64,000 nucleotides of DNA from Nostoc sp. FACHB-892 (GCF_014698795.1 NZ_JACJTR010000028.1:34874-98873); one strand, 5' to 3'. Counted from the stretch's first letter, positions 44,235-54,023 are shown. The notes: generated by a model not told the origin, from the letters alone. Program-made: numbers and translations.

Positions 44235-44280
44235 TCAATCTGCCATAGCCTAGAGGCTATGGCAGATTGATTTTCTATTT
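44235..44280 (+). terminator. Rho-independent terminator after the MoaD-like gene
   Basis: A perfect 16-bp stem: TCAATCTGCCATAGCC (44235-44250) pairs with GGCTATGGCAGATTGA (44255-44270) around TAGA, followed by TTTTCTATTTT. It ends the thrC-MoaD unit. Bases 44281-44580 up to the porin stop codon show no gene. Confidence 0.85.
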
Positions 44281-44580
44281 TAGAATTCGGCTATATTAGG
44301 GTAATTTTATATCAGGTTTCAGGATATTTGCACACATTCTATGGGAAGATGCCCTATGAATAAATAATGAGTAAATTGATTCGGAATGTTGTTATGCACT
44401 AGATTTATATAGAGGTTTGGTTGACCGCCAAACCTTATTTTTATATCTATGTAAAATGCGGCATGATGTATAGGAAATTGAGTATAGGGGATTGAAAAAG
44501 AAATTTCATTGGTTTTTGTGGCCAATTGGCTATAAGTGTTTGTCAATACTTAAGTTCAATAATTTGATGTGCAAGCGCAA

Positions 44581-46278
44581 TTAAAAAAGAAAAGTACTCC
44601 GCAGAATGCCGATGGTAACTGAGTCACTATCTGGTGTGTGACCAGGCTCCAAGATATGAATTATTCCTGGTGTAAGGCTAATGTTATCTGTTAGCTGAAA
44701 ACGATAAAATGCCTCAATTTGAGTAGTCGTCCCTGGTTGTCCACCTGCACGTCCTAAACCAGTATTGATAAAATCAGGAACATTATTCCCTACAGGTAAG
44801 TTGCTACTAGTAATTTTAGGAGGTTGACCGACATAAATTCCCCCTAAATTTCCTTTAGCAAATAAATCAGGGAAATTCATAAACACCATATAATTCGTCG
44901 TTTCTACATTTCCTGCTTGCCCAGGAATATAAGATTTAGTATAGCCACCCCACGCACCTGCGCTAATGCGGGGAGAAATCTGCCAAGTTACAGTCGCACC
45001 CACGGCGTTAGTTTGCAGAGGTGCTGATCTTCCGGTGGTGGTATTAACTGTAGTTAAGCATTCATCGCCAACAAAGGTTAGTAAACAACCATTTGAAGAG
45101 TAATTATTAACGTAATACAAACTTAAATCTAGAGTATCGGTTGGTGTCAGCAGCAATTGCACACCTGTAGTGGTGGTTCCATCAAATAAACCGCTACCTT
45201 TACCAGGGTTTCCTGGTTGATAACTAGTATAAATTGCCTGTAAACTAGCGCGTTTAGCAAATTGCCAATCAATAGCTATACCGCCGTGACCATATCCCAT
45301 ATTTAAAATTGGGTTTCTTTGGGCAAAATAAGACAACGGCCCTGTTGCAGCACTTTCTACCCGATTGGGACCTCGGAAAGCAGTTGGCATACTTACGCCT
45401 TCTGTTCCCACCATCACTGCTAATTTATCTGTCACTAGCCAATGAAAATTGAGGTCACTTACAATCAAGTTATCTGTAGGAAATTCGTAGCCAAGTAAAA
45501 CATCATTTCGAGAAACACTATTGGTAAATCTCGGCGCAGTAGTACCCTTACCATCTAAAAGACCCGTAAACAAGTAACTACGGGGAGTAATTTGGCTAGT
45601 TAAATACAGCTGCCCCAAGGATATAACATCAGTGTTTGTCCCCGCATCATCTGTATCTTTTTGTCCATCTCTAGGATTCACATCACCACGATTGCTAGTT
45701 CGTCCTTGAATGCCAACTATTAGTAATCCACTGAGTTTGGTTGTTGTTGAGAATTGATTGGCTTTGATTTCAGAGTTTCTGGCTTCTAAACTATCGACAC
45801 GACCCCGCAAAGTTGCTAATTCAGGGACAAATTCTGACTGCAATTTTTGTAATATTGCTAAATCTTCTCGGGTGGCTAAATTGCTGGTGGCTGTAGTGAT
45901 TAATTCGTTGACTCTATCTAAACAAGCATTCACTCCGGCGGCAAATTCATACCGACTTAACGCCCGATTACCGCGATAGTTGCTATCTGGATAGCCTGCT
46001 ATACACCCATAACGTTCTACCAAAGACTGTAAAGCTTGGAATGCCCAATCGTTAGGTTGTACATCCTTGAGTTGAGAAACCGATGTAACTTGCGCCATCG
46101 AATCTTCTGGGGAGAGGAGAGGAGAATTTAAATCTATACTCTCCTGCGCCTGAGTAGTTACTGTGTCTGTATACTCTTGTGCTAGTGCTTTTTGTGCAAC
46201 TCCATTTACTCCCGCAATTAGTAACCATGCGAGCATCCAGGTTTTGCTATGACTGTGGCTAATAAGTCTACCTTTCAA
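44581..46278 (-). CDS. SLH-domain iron-uptake/OprB-type porin
   Basis: Outer-membrane porin, 565 residues. A signal peptide (MLAWLLIAGVNGVAQKALA) is followed by a linker and one SLH domain (~75-130: QLKDVQPNDWAFQALQSLV, SRYEFAAGVNACLDRVNELI). Then come a short coiled coil (~140-180) and an OprB-type beta-barrel ending in the aromatic residue F (VTIGILRSTFLF). This is the layout of cyanobacterial Som/iron-uptake porins that anchor to the peptidoglycan by SLH. The substrate is not defined. Confidence 0.92.
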   Translation of the reverse strand: MKGRLISHSHSKTWMLAWLLIAGVNGVAQKALAQEYTDTVTTQAQESIDLNSPLLSPEDSMAQVTSVSQLKDVQPNDWAFQALQSLVERYGCIAGYPDSNYRGNRALSRYEFAAGVNACLDRVNELITTATSNLATREDLAILQKLQSEFVPELATLRGRVDSLEARNSEIKANQFSTTTKLSGLLIVGIQGRTSNRGDVNPRDGQKDTDDAGTNTDVISLGQLYLTSQITPRSYLFTGLLDGKGTTAPRFTNSVSRNDVLLGYEFPTDNLIVSDLNFHWLVTDKLAVMVGTEGVSMPTAFRGPNRVESAATGPLSYFAQRNPILNMGYGHGGIAIDWQFAKRASLQAIYTSYQPGNPGKGSGLFDGTTTTGVQLLLTPTDTLDLSLYYVNNYSSNGCLLTFVGDECLTTVNTTTGRSAPLQTNAVGATVTWQISPRISAGAWGGYTKSYIPGQAGNVETTNYMVFMNFPDLFAKGNLGGIYVGQPPKITSSNLPVGNNVPDFINTGLGRAGGQPGTTTQIEAFYRFQLTDNISLTPGIIHILEPGHTPDSDSVTIGILRSTFLF

Positions 46279-46554
46279 TTTTTTACACTCTGCTCACATA
46301 CTTAAGTGAAGAGTGTATTCGCCATTGTCTAAGCTTCACATGAGGAAATCTACGGATTTTGTCCAAAATTCGACTTAATCCTTCTAGGCAACTTCTGAAA
46401 GGACGAGTATAACAGGGTATTAGGTATTGGAGACTTTTAAGAGGCAGAAGGAGCAGGGGAGGATGAGGGAGAAGAACCAATACCCAATGCTCAAATGCCC
46501 AAATGCCCATTGCTCAACGCCCAAAAAGCTCTACTGGATTGATTGAAAACTAAT

Positions 46555-48924
46555 ATGGCAAATCGTTCACGCAAGCCGACACCAAAAGCCTCTAAACAAA
46601 ATCAACCTCATGCAGGTATGAGGAAACGCGTTGTTAAAAAACCCCAGAAAAAGCTAAAACGGGGAAGTTGGTTGTCGTCAACGCTAGCGATACCTACGGT
46701 GGCAAGCTACGCAATTCTCTTGAGTAGTGCTAGTCTAATTATGGCTTTTGCCTGGATTAGCGTTCTCTTTATCTTCAATCCAGACCAGGTAAGCTGGCTA
46801 AATAAAATTTTACCTGCATGGGCACAAATCCCCCTTGGTAACCACGAACGCCCCCAAACCCTCAAACAAATTCAACTCGATTTGAGTAAAAAAAACCAAA
46901 TAGTCGGGGAAACTCTGCCTTTGCATCAAGATGCGAAAAACTCATTTTTACTGCCAATCTTTCAAAAGCGTGCTAATTGTGAATCTGATTGTGAAAAACT
47001 TATAGAACTCAGGGTTTACCAGCGTTCAGAAGAGTTAGAGTTTAAATCTCAGTCAGAAAATTACTATTATCTAGCGACTCAACTATCTGTAACTGGGCCA
47101 GAAGAATCCTTTGTGATTTCTTCCTCACTTGATGGGACATCAGAACCCCAAGATATTAGCATTCCCTTACCTTTAACTGAAGTGCAACGCTTTGACGATG
47201 GAACACCATCACTAGGGGTTTGGTTTAATTTGCTGGGTAAACGCCAACAAGGAACTGGTGCTTACGGTCACGTTATATACTACAATCCAGAACGCACCAA
47301 TTTACTACAAATGTTGTCTTGGACAAGTCCGAACGGACAATTACCTAAATGGCAGCAGGTAACTGGTGATGGTACAAAAGAGTTAGTTGTTGATCAAACT
47401 GTAGGTTTAGAACCGCACTTACAAGTTTATCAAGTCAAGCCTCTCAAATTATTCTTTAAACCAATTCAATTGGAGGCAATTACCCTCCAAACAGTAGCTC
47501 TCAATGATTCTGCATATCAAAACGCCCTATCAATTGCCCGTAGTGGACTATGGACACCAGCCTTTGAATGGTTAAAATTCATCAAGAAACAGCGCAAAGG
47601 AGTTTTGCCAGAGGCGGCGCAAGCGCAAATGGATTTGATTCGCTTGCATTCCCAACTTACTAAAACCCAAGCCCAGAAAAAATGGGCAAGTCCTAGTCAA
47701 GAAGTGCTAGCAGATTTGATTGATGGTCGTTGGGGGAAAGCTTTACAGGTATTTGAAGCGTCGCCACATAATGCCCAAGAAATTGCTACTTTACTCAAAG
47801 CTGATGAAAAACGGTTGTGGAATCGCATGGTGGCGGCGTTGCGGGTGAACCCAAATAGATTAGAGGTGCAAGCTTGGTTCGCTTTGATTTTAGCAGTTCA
47901 ACGGGGGGAAGGACATACTAATTCCTGGTTGAAAGCGCAACCAAAAATTACAAAAGATGACCTTGCCTATATTCAAGGTCTATTAGCAAGACTCAATAAT
48001 GAGGGTACATCGGGAATATCCTCTACTCACCCTAGTCAAATAGTCGGTACAGTCCAACCAATCACTCAAGTTACTAGCACCCAATGGCTGCAACCCAATT
48101 CTTCAACAGACTTGAAACTCACAGATAACCAAGTTTGGTATCAGGTAGAGGTGAGTGCATTTCATGATGGAAAACGCTGGCTAAATTCCCCCTTTGAGAA
48201 TTTGAACCAACCCAAAACTTCCCCCGCCAAATTTTTATGGACAACTTTGGGAATCACTTCTAACCCTGAAATCCAGATTGTGGTCTGGTTACCAAATGGA
48301 GAACAACAAATTACTATAGCCGCTATCAAAGCGGTGCAACTACGGGGTAAAGTTTTGCGCCTATTAGCTGCTGGCCCAAAAATCCCAGAGAATCAAAACG
48401 ATGTTCTTCAACCCAAACCTTTAGGCTTGACAAATGCAGCACTGGAATGGGTACAACCATCTCCTATCACTCTACAAAAACTGTATCGGCAAAATACCCA
48501 AGGGGTTAAGGTAATGTTATCGAGTGTGTGGAAATCTTTACAGCAATCGGGTGAAGTTCCGGCTGGTGCTATTCCTACCTTTGAGCAGATGCAAGAAAAG
48601 TTGGGTGATTGGCCCGTTCAAGTCATTGATTTAACAAATAACGTTCAACCAGAAATAATACTGACTATCTCAGCAGAGGCAATAGCATCCTTGAATCAGT
48701 CTAAACCTGGAATTCAGGGCGAAAACATAGAGCAACACCATGACCGGACTATAATTTTGTCTGATAGCAATGAAGTCATTTACACTGATTTTACAGGCAA
48801 TGACTTACAAAGACTAGCTGCGATCGCCAAGCTTTCAGGGGTGCAATCCTTAGCTTTATTAGTAGAAAATGCTCATAACTACAGGTTGAGGCGCTGGTCA
48901 GAGAAAAATCAGCGCTTTGAATAG
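46555..48924 (+). CDS. Large membrane-anchored protein of unknown function
   Basis: A 789-residue protein from the ATG at 46555 (a TTG four codons upstream is less likely). A basic, Lys/Pro-rich N-terminus of ~50 residues is followed by one membrane segment (ASYAILLSSASLIMAFAWIS, residues ~55-80). The long C-terminal part carries no motif I recognise. It has a Trp/Leu-rich helical middle (~320-460) and a final region of mixed alpha/beta. The protein is typical of conserved cyanobacterial membrane proteins with a large periplasmic or cytoplasmic face. No catalytic residues can be named. Confidence 0.75.
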   Translation: MANRSRKPTPKASKQNQPHAGMRKRVVKKPQKKLKRGSWLSSTLAIPTVASYAILLSSASLIMAFAWISVLFIFNPDQVSWLNKILPAWAQIPLGNHERPQTLKQIQLDLSKKNQIVGETLPLHQDAKNSFLLPIFQKRANCESDCEKLIELRVYQRSEELEFKSQSENYYYLATQLSVTGPEESFVISSSLDGTSEPQDISIPLPLTEVQRFDDGTPSLGVWFNLLGKRQQGTGAYGHVIYYNPERTNLLQMLSWTSPNGQLPKWQQVTGDGTKELVVDQTVGLEPHLQVYQVKPLKLFFKPIQLEAITLQTVALNDSAYQNALSIARSGLWTPAFEWLKFIKKQRKGVLPEAAQAQMDLIRLHSQLTKTQAQKKWASPSQEVLADLIDGRWGKALQVFEASPHNAQEIATLLKADEKRLWNRMVAALRVNPNRLEVQAWFALILAVQRGEGHTNSWLKAQPKITKDDLAYIQGLLARLNNEGTSGISSTHPSQIVGTVQPITQVTSTQWLQPNSSTDLKLTDNQVWYQVEVSAFHDGKRWLNSPFENLNQPKTSPAKFLWTTLGITSNPEIQIVVWLPNGEQQITIAAIKAVQLRGKVLRLLAAGPKIPENQNDVLQPKPLGLTNAALEWVQPSPITLQKLYRQNTQGVKVMLSSVWKSLQQSGEVPAGAIPTFEQMQEKLGDWPVQVIDLTNNVQPEIILTISAEAIASLNQSKPGIQGENIEQHHDRTIILSDSNEVIYTDFTGNDLQRLAAIAKLSGVQSLALLVENAHNYRLRRWSEKNQRFE

Positions 48925-49008
48925 CACGCCCCTTACTCAAATTTAAATTAAAGAGGCACTGGCGACGCCGAATAGCCCGTCGTAGACATCGCTATCTCCC
49001 AGAATGAA

Positions 49009-49200
49009 TTATTCTTTTTGGTTGGTTTCGGCTAGACGTTGGTGCTTCAGATTTTCCAACTGCTGTAACAGAGAGTCTACCTCTGCTTGTAAATGCATCA
49101 ACTTAGCTTGCTGATCGTCTTGATAATAAGACTTGCTTAACTTACTGACCCAGTTAGCGTGGGACTCGCGATCGGAAACACTAGATAAACAAGTAGGCAT
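49009..49200 (-). CDS. Small coiled-coil protein, unknown function
   Basis: A 63-residue protein with a C-terminal coiled coil (AKLMHLQAEVDSLLQQLENL). A normal ATG start in a hydrophilic frame and codon use like its neighbours suggest a real gene, but no family is recognised. It runs opposite to the large protein gene upstream. Confidence 0.55.
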   Translation of the reverse strand: MPTCLSSVSDRESHANWVSKLSKSYYQDDQQAKLMHLQAEVDSLLQQLENLKHQRLAETNQKE

Positions 49201-49402
49201 CGCTAATTAAATCCAAAACTTAACTCACACCACTAGAAATATTATAATAATCTTCTTTTAAGCTTTATTAAATTATTGTATATTTTTCATCAATTACTCT
49301 AATGGATTTCAGGTTCAATCATAAGAGACGGTGATCATAATAGCTGTGTTCCAAAGAAAAGGGACTTCCAACTAAAAAAACATTCTATCCCTGCGGGACA
49401 CT

Positions 49403-49609
49403 ATGCGTAGCAAGATCCCCAAAGAGGTACGCATTTTGAGAGGGCTATTAGCTTTAGAAAAAATTCCGTGGCGGAATGGCAACGAAACCCAAAATTTAAA
49501 AAATGTAATGTTAGGAATGGATAAGGGCAAGTCCTTGCCAAAGGCTACTGCCAAGGAGAGACAGCGCATTGCCTATTTAACTGGTATTCTAAATAAAAAT
49601 GGCAAGTGA
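49403..49609 (+). CDS. Small basic protein, unknown function
   Basis: A 68-residue basic protein (MRSKIPKEVRILRGLLALE). The start overlaps a Nostoc palindromic repeat remnant (CTGCGGGACACTATGCGTAG), so the ATG could be an accident of the repeat and the gene could begin later or not exist. Two Lys/Arg-rich helices and a Lys-rich tail. Low confidence. Confidence 0.4.
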   Translation: MRSKIPKEVRILRGLLALEKIPWRNGNETQNLKNVMLGMDKGKSLPKATAKERQRIAYLTGILNKNGK

Positions 49610-49776
49610 AACACCTGCACCACAAAAAATAATATTCTTAAGTGATATTCTTTTGAAATTAAGGGGCAGGGAACTGGCACAGAAAAATTCACTTTCTTCC
49701 TCTTTCCCATCCTGCGTTTCCATGTGCCACCCTTTCTAAAATATCCAATCCTTTACATCAAGAAATTTTAAATCCC

Positions 49777-50868
49777 GTGACTTTGAGCCTGCCTGTTGCT
49801 AAATCTCATCGCCAACCCTGGCCCGGACTGATAGAAGCCTATCGCGAATACTTGCCTGTCAGCGAACAAACACCGATTGTAACTTTGTTGGAGGGTAACA
49901 CACCCCTAATACCAGCACCAGCGATCGCAGAACGCATTGGCAGACAAGTGCGGGTTTTTGTAAAATACGACGGTCTTAATCCCACCGGCAGCTTCAAAGA
50001 CAGGGGGATGACTATGGCAATTTCCAAGGCCAAGGAAGCAGGGGCAAAAGCAGTAATTTGTGCCAGCACAGGCAACACCTCAGCCGCCGCCGCAGCTTAT
50101 GCAAGACGTGGGGGCATGAATGCCTTTGTACTGATTCCCGACGGTTATGTGGCGCTGGGCAAGTTAGCCCAAGCATTACTGTACGGTGCAGAAGTACTAG
50201 CAATTAAAGGGAATTTTGACCAAGCCCTAGAAATTGTCCGCGAGATGGCCGAAAGCTATCCAGTCACTTTGGTAAATTCGGTCAATCCCTACCGTCTAGA
50301 AGGGCAGAAAACAGCAGCCTTTGAAATCGTTGATGCACTGGGTGATGCACCAGACTGGCTGTGTATTCCCGTAGGCAATGCGGGAAATATCACAGCATAT
50401 TGGATGGGGTTTTGTCAATATCATCAAGCCAGAAAGTGCGATCGCTTACCCCGAATGATGGGATTCCAAGCCGCAGGTGCAGCCCCCTTAGTACACGGTC
50501 AGGCAGTAGAAAATCCTGAAACCTTAGCGACAGCAATTCGGATTGGCAACCCTGCTAGCTGGGAATTAGCGATCGCAGCGCAAACCGCAAGCCAGGGGAA
50601 TTTCCACGCCGTTACCGATGCAGAAATTCTCGACGCTTATCGGCTTTTGGCAGCATCAGAAGGTATCTTCTGCGAACCTGCTAGCGCCGCTTCTGTAGCC
50701 GGATTGTTGCAGGTAAAAGACCAAATTCCTACAGGGGCGACAGTGGTTTGTGTCCTCACAGGCAATGGTCTAAAAGACCCAGATACAGCCATTAAACACA
50801 ATCACAGTCTATTTAAACAAGGTATCGCCGCAAAAGTGGGCGCAGTAGCCGAGGCAATGGGATTTTAA
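49777..50868 (+). CDS. thrC: Threonine synthase (short form)
   Basis: A 363-residue PLP-dependent threonine synthase with a GTG start; no N-terminal Cys domain. The PLP lysine is in NPTGSFKDRGMTMAIS; ICASTGNTSAAAAAYARRGG and IPVGNAGNITAYWMG are the phosphate and PLP loops, and FCEPASAASVAGLL closes the fold. It belongs to the standard short branch, so it may be the main enzyme, with the long form at 42445 a paralogue. Reason for two copies is unknown. Confidence 0.94.
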   Translation: MTLSLPVAKSHRQPWPGLIEAYREYLPVSEQTPIVTLLEGNTPLIPAPAIAERIGRQVRVFVKYDGLNPTGSFKDRGMTMAISKAKEAGAKAVICASTGNTSAAAAAYARRGGMNAFVLIPDGYVALGKLAQALLYGAEVLAIKGNFDQALEIVREMAESYPVTLVNSVNPYRLEGQKTAAFEIVDALGDAPDWLCIPVGNAGNITAYWMGFCQYHQARKCDRLPRMMGFQAAGAAPLVHGQAVENPETLATAIRIGNPASWELAIAAQTASQGNFHAVTDAEILDAYRLLAASEGIFCEPASAASVAGLLQVKDQIPTGATVVCVLTGNGLKDPDTAIKHNHSLFKQGIAAKVGAVAEAMGF

Positions 50869-51138
50869 GCACTCTGAAACTAAAAGCGCTCATAATTGAG
50901 TCTGACGAGTGTCGAAATAATCCCAAATTGCAAAATGATTGTCGATAGATGAGTTTACACCAAGCCAGACACAGCAAGGCGATTTCCAAGCCAAAATCTA
51001 AAATGGTATAATTTTGGATAATTTTTAAGCAACTGGTTAATCATTTTGATTGATCTGCAAAGAAAAGGATACAAAGCAACTAAGTTTATAGGGACTATTA
51101 ATTTTGAATTTTAAATTTTGAATTCGGAGCGAAGCTAC

Positions 51139-51729
51139 GTGACTCATTCTACTGATATTGCCACCTTAGCCCGGTGGATGGCAGCTGACTTTAGTAATCA
51201 AGAACAAGCTTTTGAAAATCCGCCTTTTTATGCCCACATTCGTGTGTGTATCCGTCCTCTACCGTTGGAATTATTCTCAGGAGTAAGTTTGTTTCTCGAA
51301 CAAGCTTATGATTTTATGCTCAATCAACCTTATCGGATGCGGGTAATGAAGTTGATGCCGGTAGAAAACCATATTGTTATTGAACACTACACGGTTAAAG
51401 AAGAACAAAAATTTTACGGCGCATCTCGTGAACCCGAACGTTTAAAAGGTTTATCCGTTGACCAATTGGAAAAAATGTCAGGTTGCAACATGGTTGTAGA
51501 GTGGACAGGTAATAGCTTTAAAGGCAGAGTTGAACCTGGAAAATGCTGCATTGTGGTTCGTGACGGCAAAAATACTTATTTGGATAACGAATTTGAAATT
51601 GACGCTAAAGAATTTTTCAGCCTTGATCGAGGAAGGGATTTAGACACTGATGAACATCTGTGGGGTTCTATCGCTGGGCCATTTCACTTTGTCAAATGGG
51701 GCACTTTTGCTGATGAAGTGAAGGTGTAA
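51139..51729 (+). CDS. CpcT/CpeT-type phycobilin lyase
   Basis: A chromophore lyase that attaches a bilin to the beta-subunit cysteine (position 153/155) of phycocyanin or phycoerythrocyanin in the phycobilisome. Residues 1-60 (IATLARWMAADFSNQEQAFE) and the sites YAHIRVCIRPLPLELFSG, FLEQAYDFMLNQPYRMRVM and KEEQKFYGASREPERLKG match the T-type lyase family. I use the GTG at 51139 (MTHSTDI), preceded by GGAGCGAAG; an upstream TTG at 51118 is possible. 196 residues, normal for the family. CpcT and CpeT cannot be told apart here. Confidence 0.9.
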   Translation: MTHSTDIATLARWMAADFSNQEQAFENPPFYAHIRVCIRPLPLELFSGVSLFLEQAYDFMLNQPYRMRVMKLMPVENHIVIEHYTVKEEQKFYGASREPERLKGLSVDQLEKMSGCNMVVEWTGNSFKGRVEPGKCCIVVRDGKNTYLDNEFEIDAKEFFSLDRGRDLDTDEHLWGSIAGPFHFVKWGTFADEVKV

Positions 51730-51894
51730 TCAGAACTCTCTAGCGATCGCCTAAAGACTACCAGAAACATCGAGTTAACCCACTATCTCTACCTTAGAAT
51801 CCTATGCTATCATGGTTTAACTAGCTTGCTATGGCTACAAAATCGTTACTAAGATACCTTAGAAACATTAAAGTAGTCCAGGAAATCTTGCTGT

Positions 51895-51966
<72 letters not shown>

Positions 51967-51968
<2 letters not shown>

Positions 51969-51986
51969 GGCTTTCAGCCTTTTAGG
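51967..51986 (+). terminator. Hairpin directly after tRNA-Cys
   Basis: AAGGCT/AGCCTT with a 3-nt TTC loop followed by TTTTAGG, starting in the last bases of the att repeat. Because it lies in island DNA, the present 3' flank of this tRNA gene was supplied by the integrated element. Confidence 0.5.
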
Positions 51987-52015
51987 ATAATCAAAAACAA
52001 ACAAACTGGGGTAAA

Positions 52016-52038
52016 TGATATTCAAAGTGATATTCAAA
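52016..52038 (+). repeat. Paired 11-bp repeats near attL (putative integrase arm sites)
   Basis: TGATATTCAAA occurs at 52016-52026 and 52028-52038, exactly 12 bp apart. The same pair, same spacing and same strand, is at 62828-62850 next to attR. Arm-type sites of tyrosine integrases are expected at just these places. Bases 52039-52274 hold no gene. Confidence 0.7.
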
Positions 52039-52274
52039 GCCCCGATTTATCCTTAAACATCCCAAGGGTTAACCCTGTTTGCCTCTATTTGGCATATCTG
52101 GCTAACCAATACTACCCCTAATGTCTTAGCGATCGCCCCAGATGCTTAGTCAGTAAGTGGTTTAATGTCATAGTCTATTGAATCTACTGTAAACCTATCA
52201 GTTTACCGAAGTTATAAATAAATATCCTAATAGGTTGACTAAATATCTGTAAGTAATGCACTTGGGATGCGGAT

Positions 52275-52538
52275 ATGAAAAAGAAGATTCAGACAAAGCA
52301 GATAGCGGTTCGGATGAAGGAATCAACTCTTCAGTGGTTGGAGAAGGAAAGCCTAAGAAGTGGTCAGAGTACATCTGAACTAGTCCGGGAAGGCATCGAG
52401 ATGCTACAGAAGTCCAGAGACACCCAGGCAGTTCAAGGGCTAATCCAAGAGTATCTATTATCCTTAGATCCCTCTGAGTTTCAAGATGGGCTTCAGTGCC
52501 TTATAGACATGATTAAGGAGCGCGTCGATGGCAAATAA
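52275..52538 (+). CDS. Ribbon-helix-helix protein (CopG-like)
   Basis: An 87-residue protein. The N-terminus is an RHH fold: basic strand KKIQTKQIAVRMKESTLQWL, then helix-loop-helix SLRSGQSTSELVREGIEML. A C-terminal helical tail follows (QGLIQEYLLSLDPSEFQDGL). RHH proteins bind DNA as dimers. It overlaps the next gene by 11 bp and is probably its operon partner and regulator. First gene inside the island. Confidence 0.78.
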   Translation: MKKKIQTKQIAVRMKESTLQWLEKESLRSGQSTSELVREGIEMLQKSRDTQAVQGLIQEYLLSLDPSEFQDGLQCLIDMIKERVDGK

Positions 52539-53025
52539 TAAGCCCTGTGTGGTTAAGGGGCTACCGGAGGATATCAGGGAAGCTGTAGACAATCAGCTTG
52601 CCAGAGGAATCCCAGCCCCATCAATATGTAGGTGGTTGTCTAATCAGGGCTTCAAAGTGACAGCTAGGCAACTGTATAACTACAAGGATAAATCAGTACC
52701 CAAGGCTGTCCCTAGTAACCCTGAAGCCTCTATTTATTCCCCGGATGCAACAGATAGCCAAATGTTGCGATCGCTGCTAAAGACTACCCTAGATGCTGTT
52801 AGTAGCCTGAATGACCAGTTTACCCTTACAGGAGACTTAAGGACTGCCAGAGTACTCCGAGAGATGGCTGAGACTGCCTCTGGTCTTCTAAAGTTCCGAC
52901 TGACCAATGAACAGCCTGATCCGCATATTGAAGTATCGGTAATCATGGGGAATCTTGAGGCAAAAATGGGGCTACCTGAGACTGATTTGAGTCAATGGCG
53001 GAATGATGGCGGAGAAAATGGCTGA
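52528..53025 (+). CDS. HTH protein resembling phage Mu gp27/DUF3486
   Basis: A 165-residue protein. The N-terminus VVKGLPEDIREAVDNQLARG with SICRWLSNQGFKVTARQLYN recalls the helix-turn-helix part of Mu gp27-like (DUF3486) small terminase-like proteins. The rest is helical (TGDLRTARVLREMAETASGL). The 3' end (GGENG) is encoded by the first unit of a GATGGCGGAGA repeat that continues past the stop (52997-53064). The phage-like assignment rests on pattern only; it might be a plain DNA-binding protein. Confidence 0.55.
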   Translation: MANNKPCVVKGLPEDIREAVDNQLARGIPAPSICRWLSNQGFKVTARQLYNYKDKSVPKAVPSNPEASIYSPDATDSQMLRSLLKTTLDAVSSLNDQFTLTGDLRTARVLREMAETASGLLKFRLTNEQPDPHIEVSVIMGNLEAKMGLPETDLSQWRNDGGENG

Positions 53026-53064
53026 TTCCGCGATGATGGCGGAGATGATGGCGGAGAACCTTCG
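52997..53064 (+). repeat. GATGGCGGAGA tandem repeat across a gene end
   Basis: ATGATGGCGGAGA occurs in three near-exact copies, with a diverged one (AAATGGCTGATTCCGCG) between the first and second. It starts inside the last codons of 52528-53025 and runs into non-coding DNA. Confidence 0.6.
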
Positions 53065-53109
53065 CACCAACTAAAAGCCGGAAATCAAGCTTTTAGTCCT
53101 AACCAAAAG

Positions 53110-53144
53110 CCCCTAGGGATGTTACCAGCATTCCTAGGAGCTAT
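53110..53144. terminator. Hairpin upstream of the nuclease-like gene
   Basis: CCTAGGGATG (53112-53121) pairs with CATTCCTAGG (53129-53138) with one mismatch around a 7-nt loop. There is no T tract, so it is a weak terminator or attenuator between 52528-53025 and 53177-53749. Confidence 0.35.
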
Positions 53145-53176
53145 CAAATAAAACTTAAACTTTTTTGTAATCCAAT

Positions 53177-53749
53177 ATGTCCATTATAGCACACCTCGCC
53201 CCCAATGGCGAGAAAAAAGACAGCAGTTACTTTCAGGACTCCTTCGAGTCCCGGTTAGCCTGTGGTAACAGTTGGGAACATAGCCTAGCCGAGCATCTGA
53301 AGACTCAAGGGCTAGACAAGGTTTACCATCTGGATCAGCACATGACCCACAGGGCGGTTTATGGAAGCTACAAGCTTGACCCGGATAAATGGCGATCGCG
53401 GAGTCAGTCTAAGTTAGCCCAGGGACTCTATGCACAATACCAAAGGGATATCCGAGTTATCCACAGAGGTAAAGGTTATAACATCGAGGTCAAGTCCAAA
53501 TCAGGCATCTTTGGAAACCATAACATACTAGTAGGTGGTATTGCAACCCGATGGGAGCGCTACAAGTTCCCTGTTCACTTTATTATCGCCATTGATCGCG
53601 CTACAGGGGAAGCCAGGGTAACTGAAGCGGATAAGCTGACCAGAGAGACAAGCTGGTTAAGGATTAAGTCTCAGGAGCTATCTTATGGTGTCCCTCGACA
53701 TCTGTTTAAGCCTCTGGGTAGCTGGCTAGACTTCATTAAAAACCAATAA
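53177..53749 (+). CDS. Putative PD-(D/E)xK nuclease-like protein
   Basis: A 190-residue protein of no recognised family. The centre YQRDIRVIHRGKGYNIEVKS is consistent with a PD-(D/E)xK core (Asp in RDIR, then E-V-K). The following FGNHNILVGGIATRWERYKF and VHFIIAIDRATGEARVT look like the remaining strands of a restriction-type fold. Function is otherwise unknown. It lies alone between two hairpins and could be a small homing, repair or defence nuclease. Confidence 0.5.
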   Translation: MSIIAHLAPNGEKKDSSYFQDSFESRLACGNSWEHSLAEHLKTQGLDKVYHLDQHMTHRAVYGSYKLDPDKWRSRSQSKLAQGLYAQYQRDIRVIHRGKGYNIEVKSKSGIFGNHNILVGGIATRWERYKFPVHFIIAIDRATGEARVTEADKLTRETSWLRIKSQELSYGVPRHLFKPLGSWLDFIKNQ

Positions 53750-53754
53750 CCAAA

Positions 53755-53792
53755 TAAAAACCCTCTGGACATCCAGGGGGCTATTTGTTTCA
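53755..53792. terminator. Convergent hairpin terminator
   Basis: CCCTCTGG (53761-53768) and CCAGGGGG (53773-53780) form an 8-bp stem with one mismatch and a 4-nt loop. AAAA precedes and CTATTTGTTT follows, so it serves the nuclease-like gene (+) and the coiled-coil gene (-). Confidence 0.7.
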
Positions 53793-53803
53793 TCATTAGT
53801 TTT

Positions 53804-54022
53804 CTAGGGTTTATTGGGTGCGCTCTGTAACCATTCCAGTAGTTTCTCAGTTACCCTTGTCTGCTTGTCGATCGCTGTTTCCAGTCTGTCTATTACAACA
53901 GACATTTTTTGTTGGTTGTTATTCAAAATCTCTATGGTTTCCTTAAGTGATTTGGAGCGCTTAGGAACCTCTTGGTAGTTCCGAAGTAGCCAGTTAGGTG
54001 AATGGGTAGAAAAGTTAAACAT
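53804..54022 (-). CDS. Small coiled-coil protein, unknown function
   Basis: A 72-residue protein, mostly one amphipathic helix (SKSLKETIEILNNNQQKMSV to KQTRVTEKLLEWL). It begins 1 bp after the stop of the RHH gene at 54024-54182, so the two form one minus-strand operon. No known function. Confidence 0.6.
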   Translation of the reverse strand: MFNFSTHSPNWLLRNYQEVPKRSKSLKETIEILNNNQQKMSVVIDRLETAIDKQTRVTEKLLEWLQSAPNKP

Positions 54023-54023
54023 A

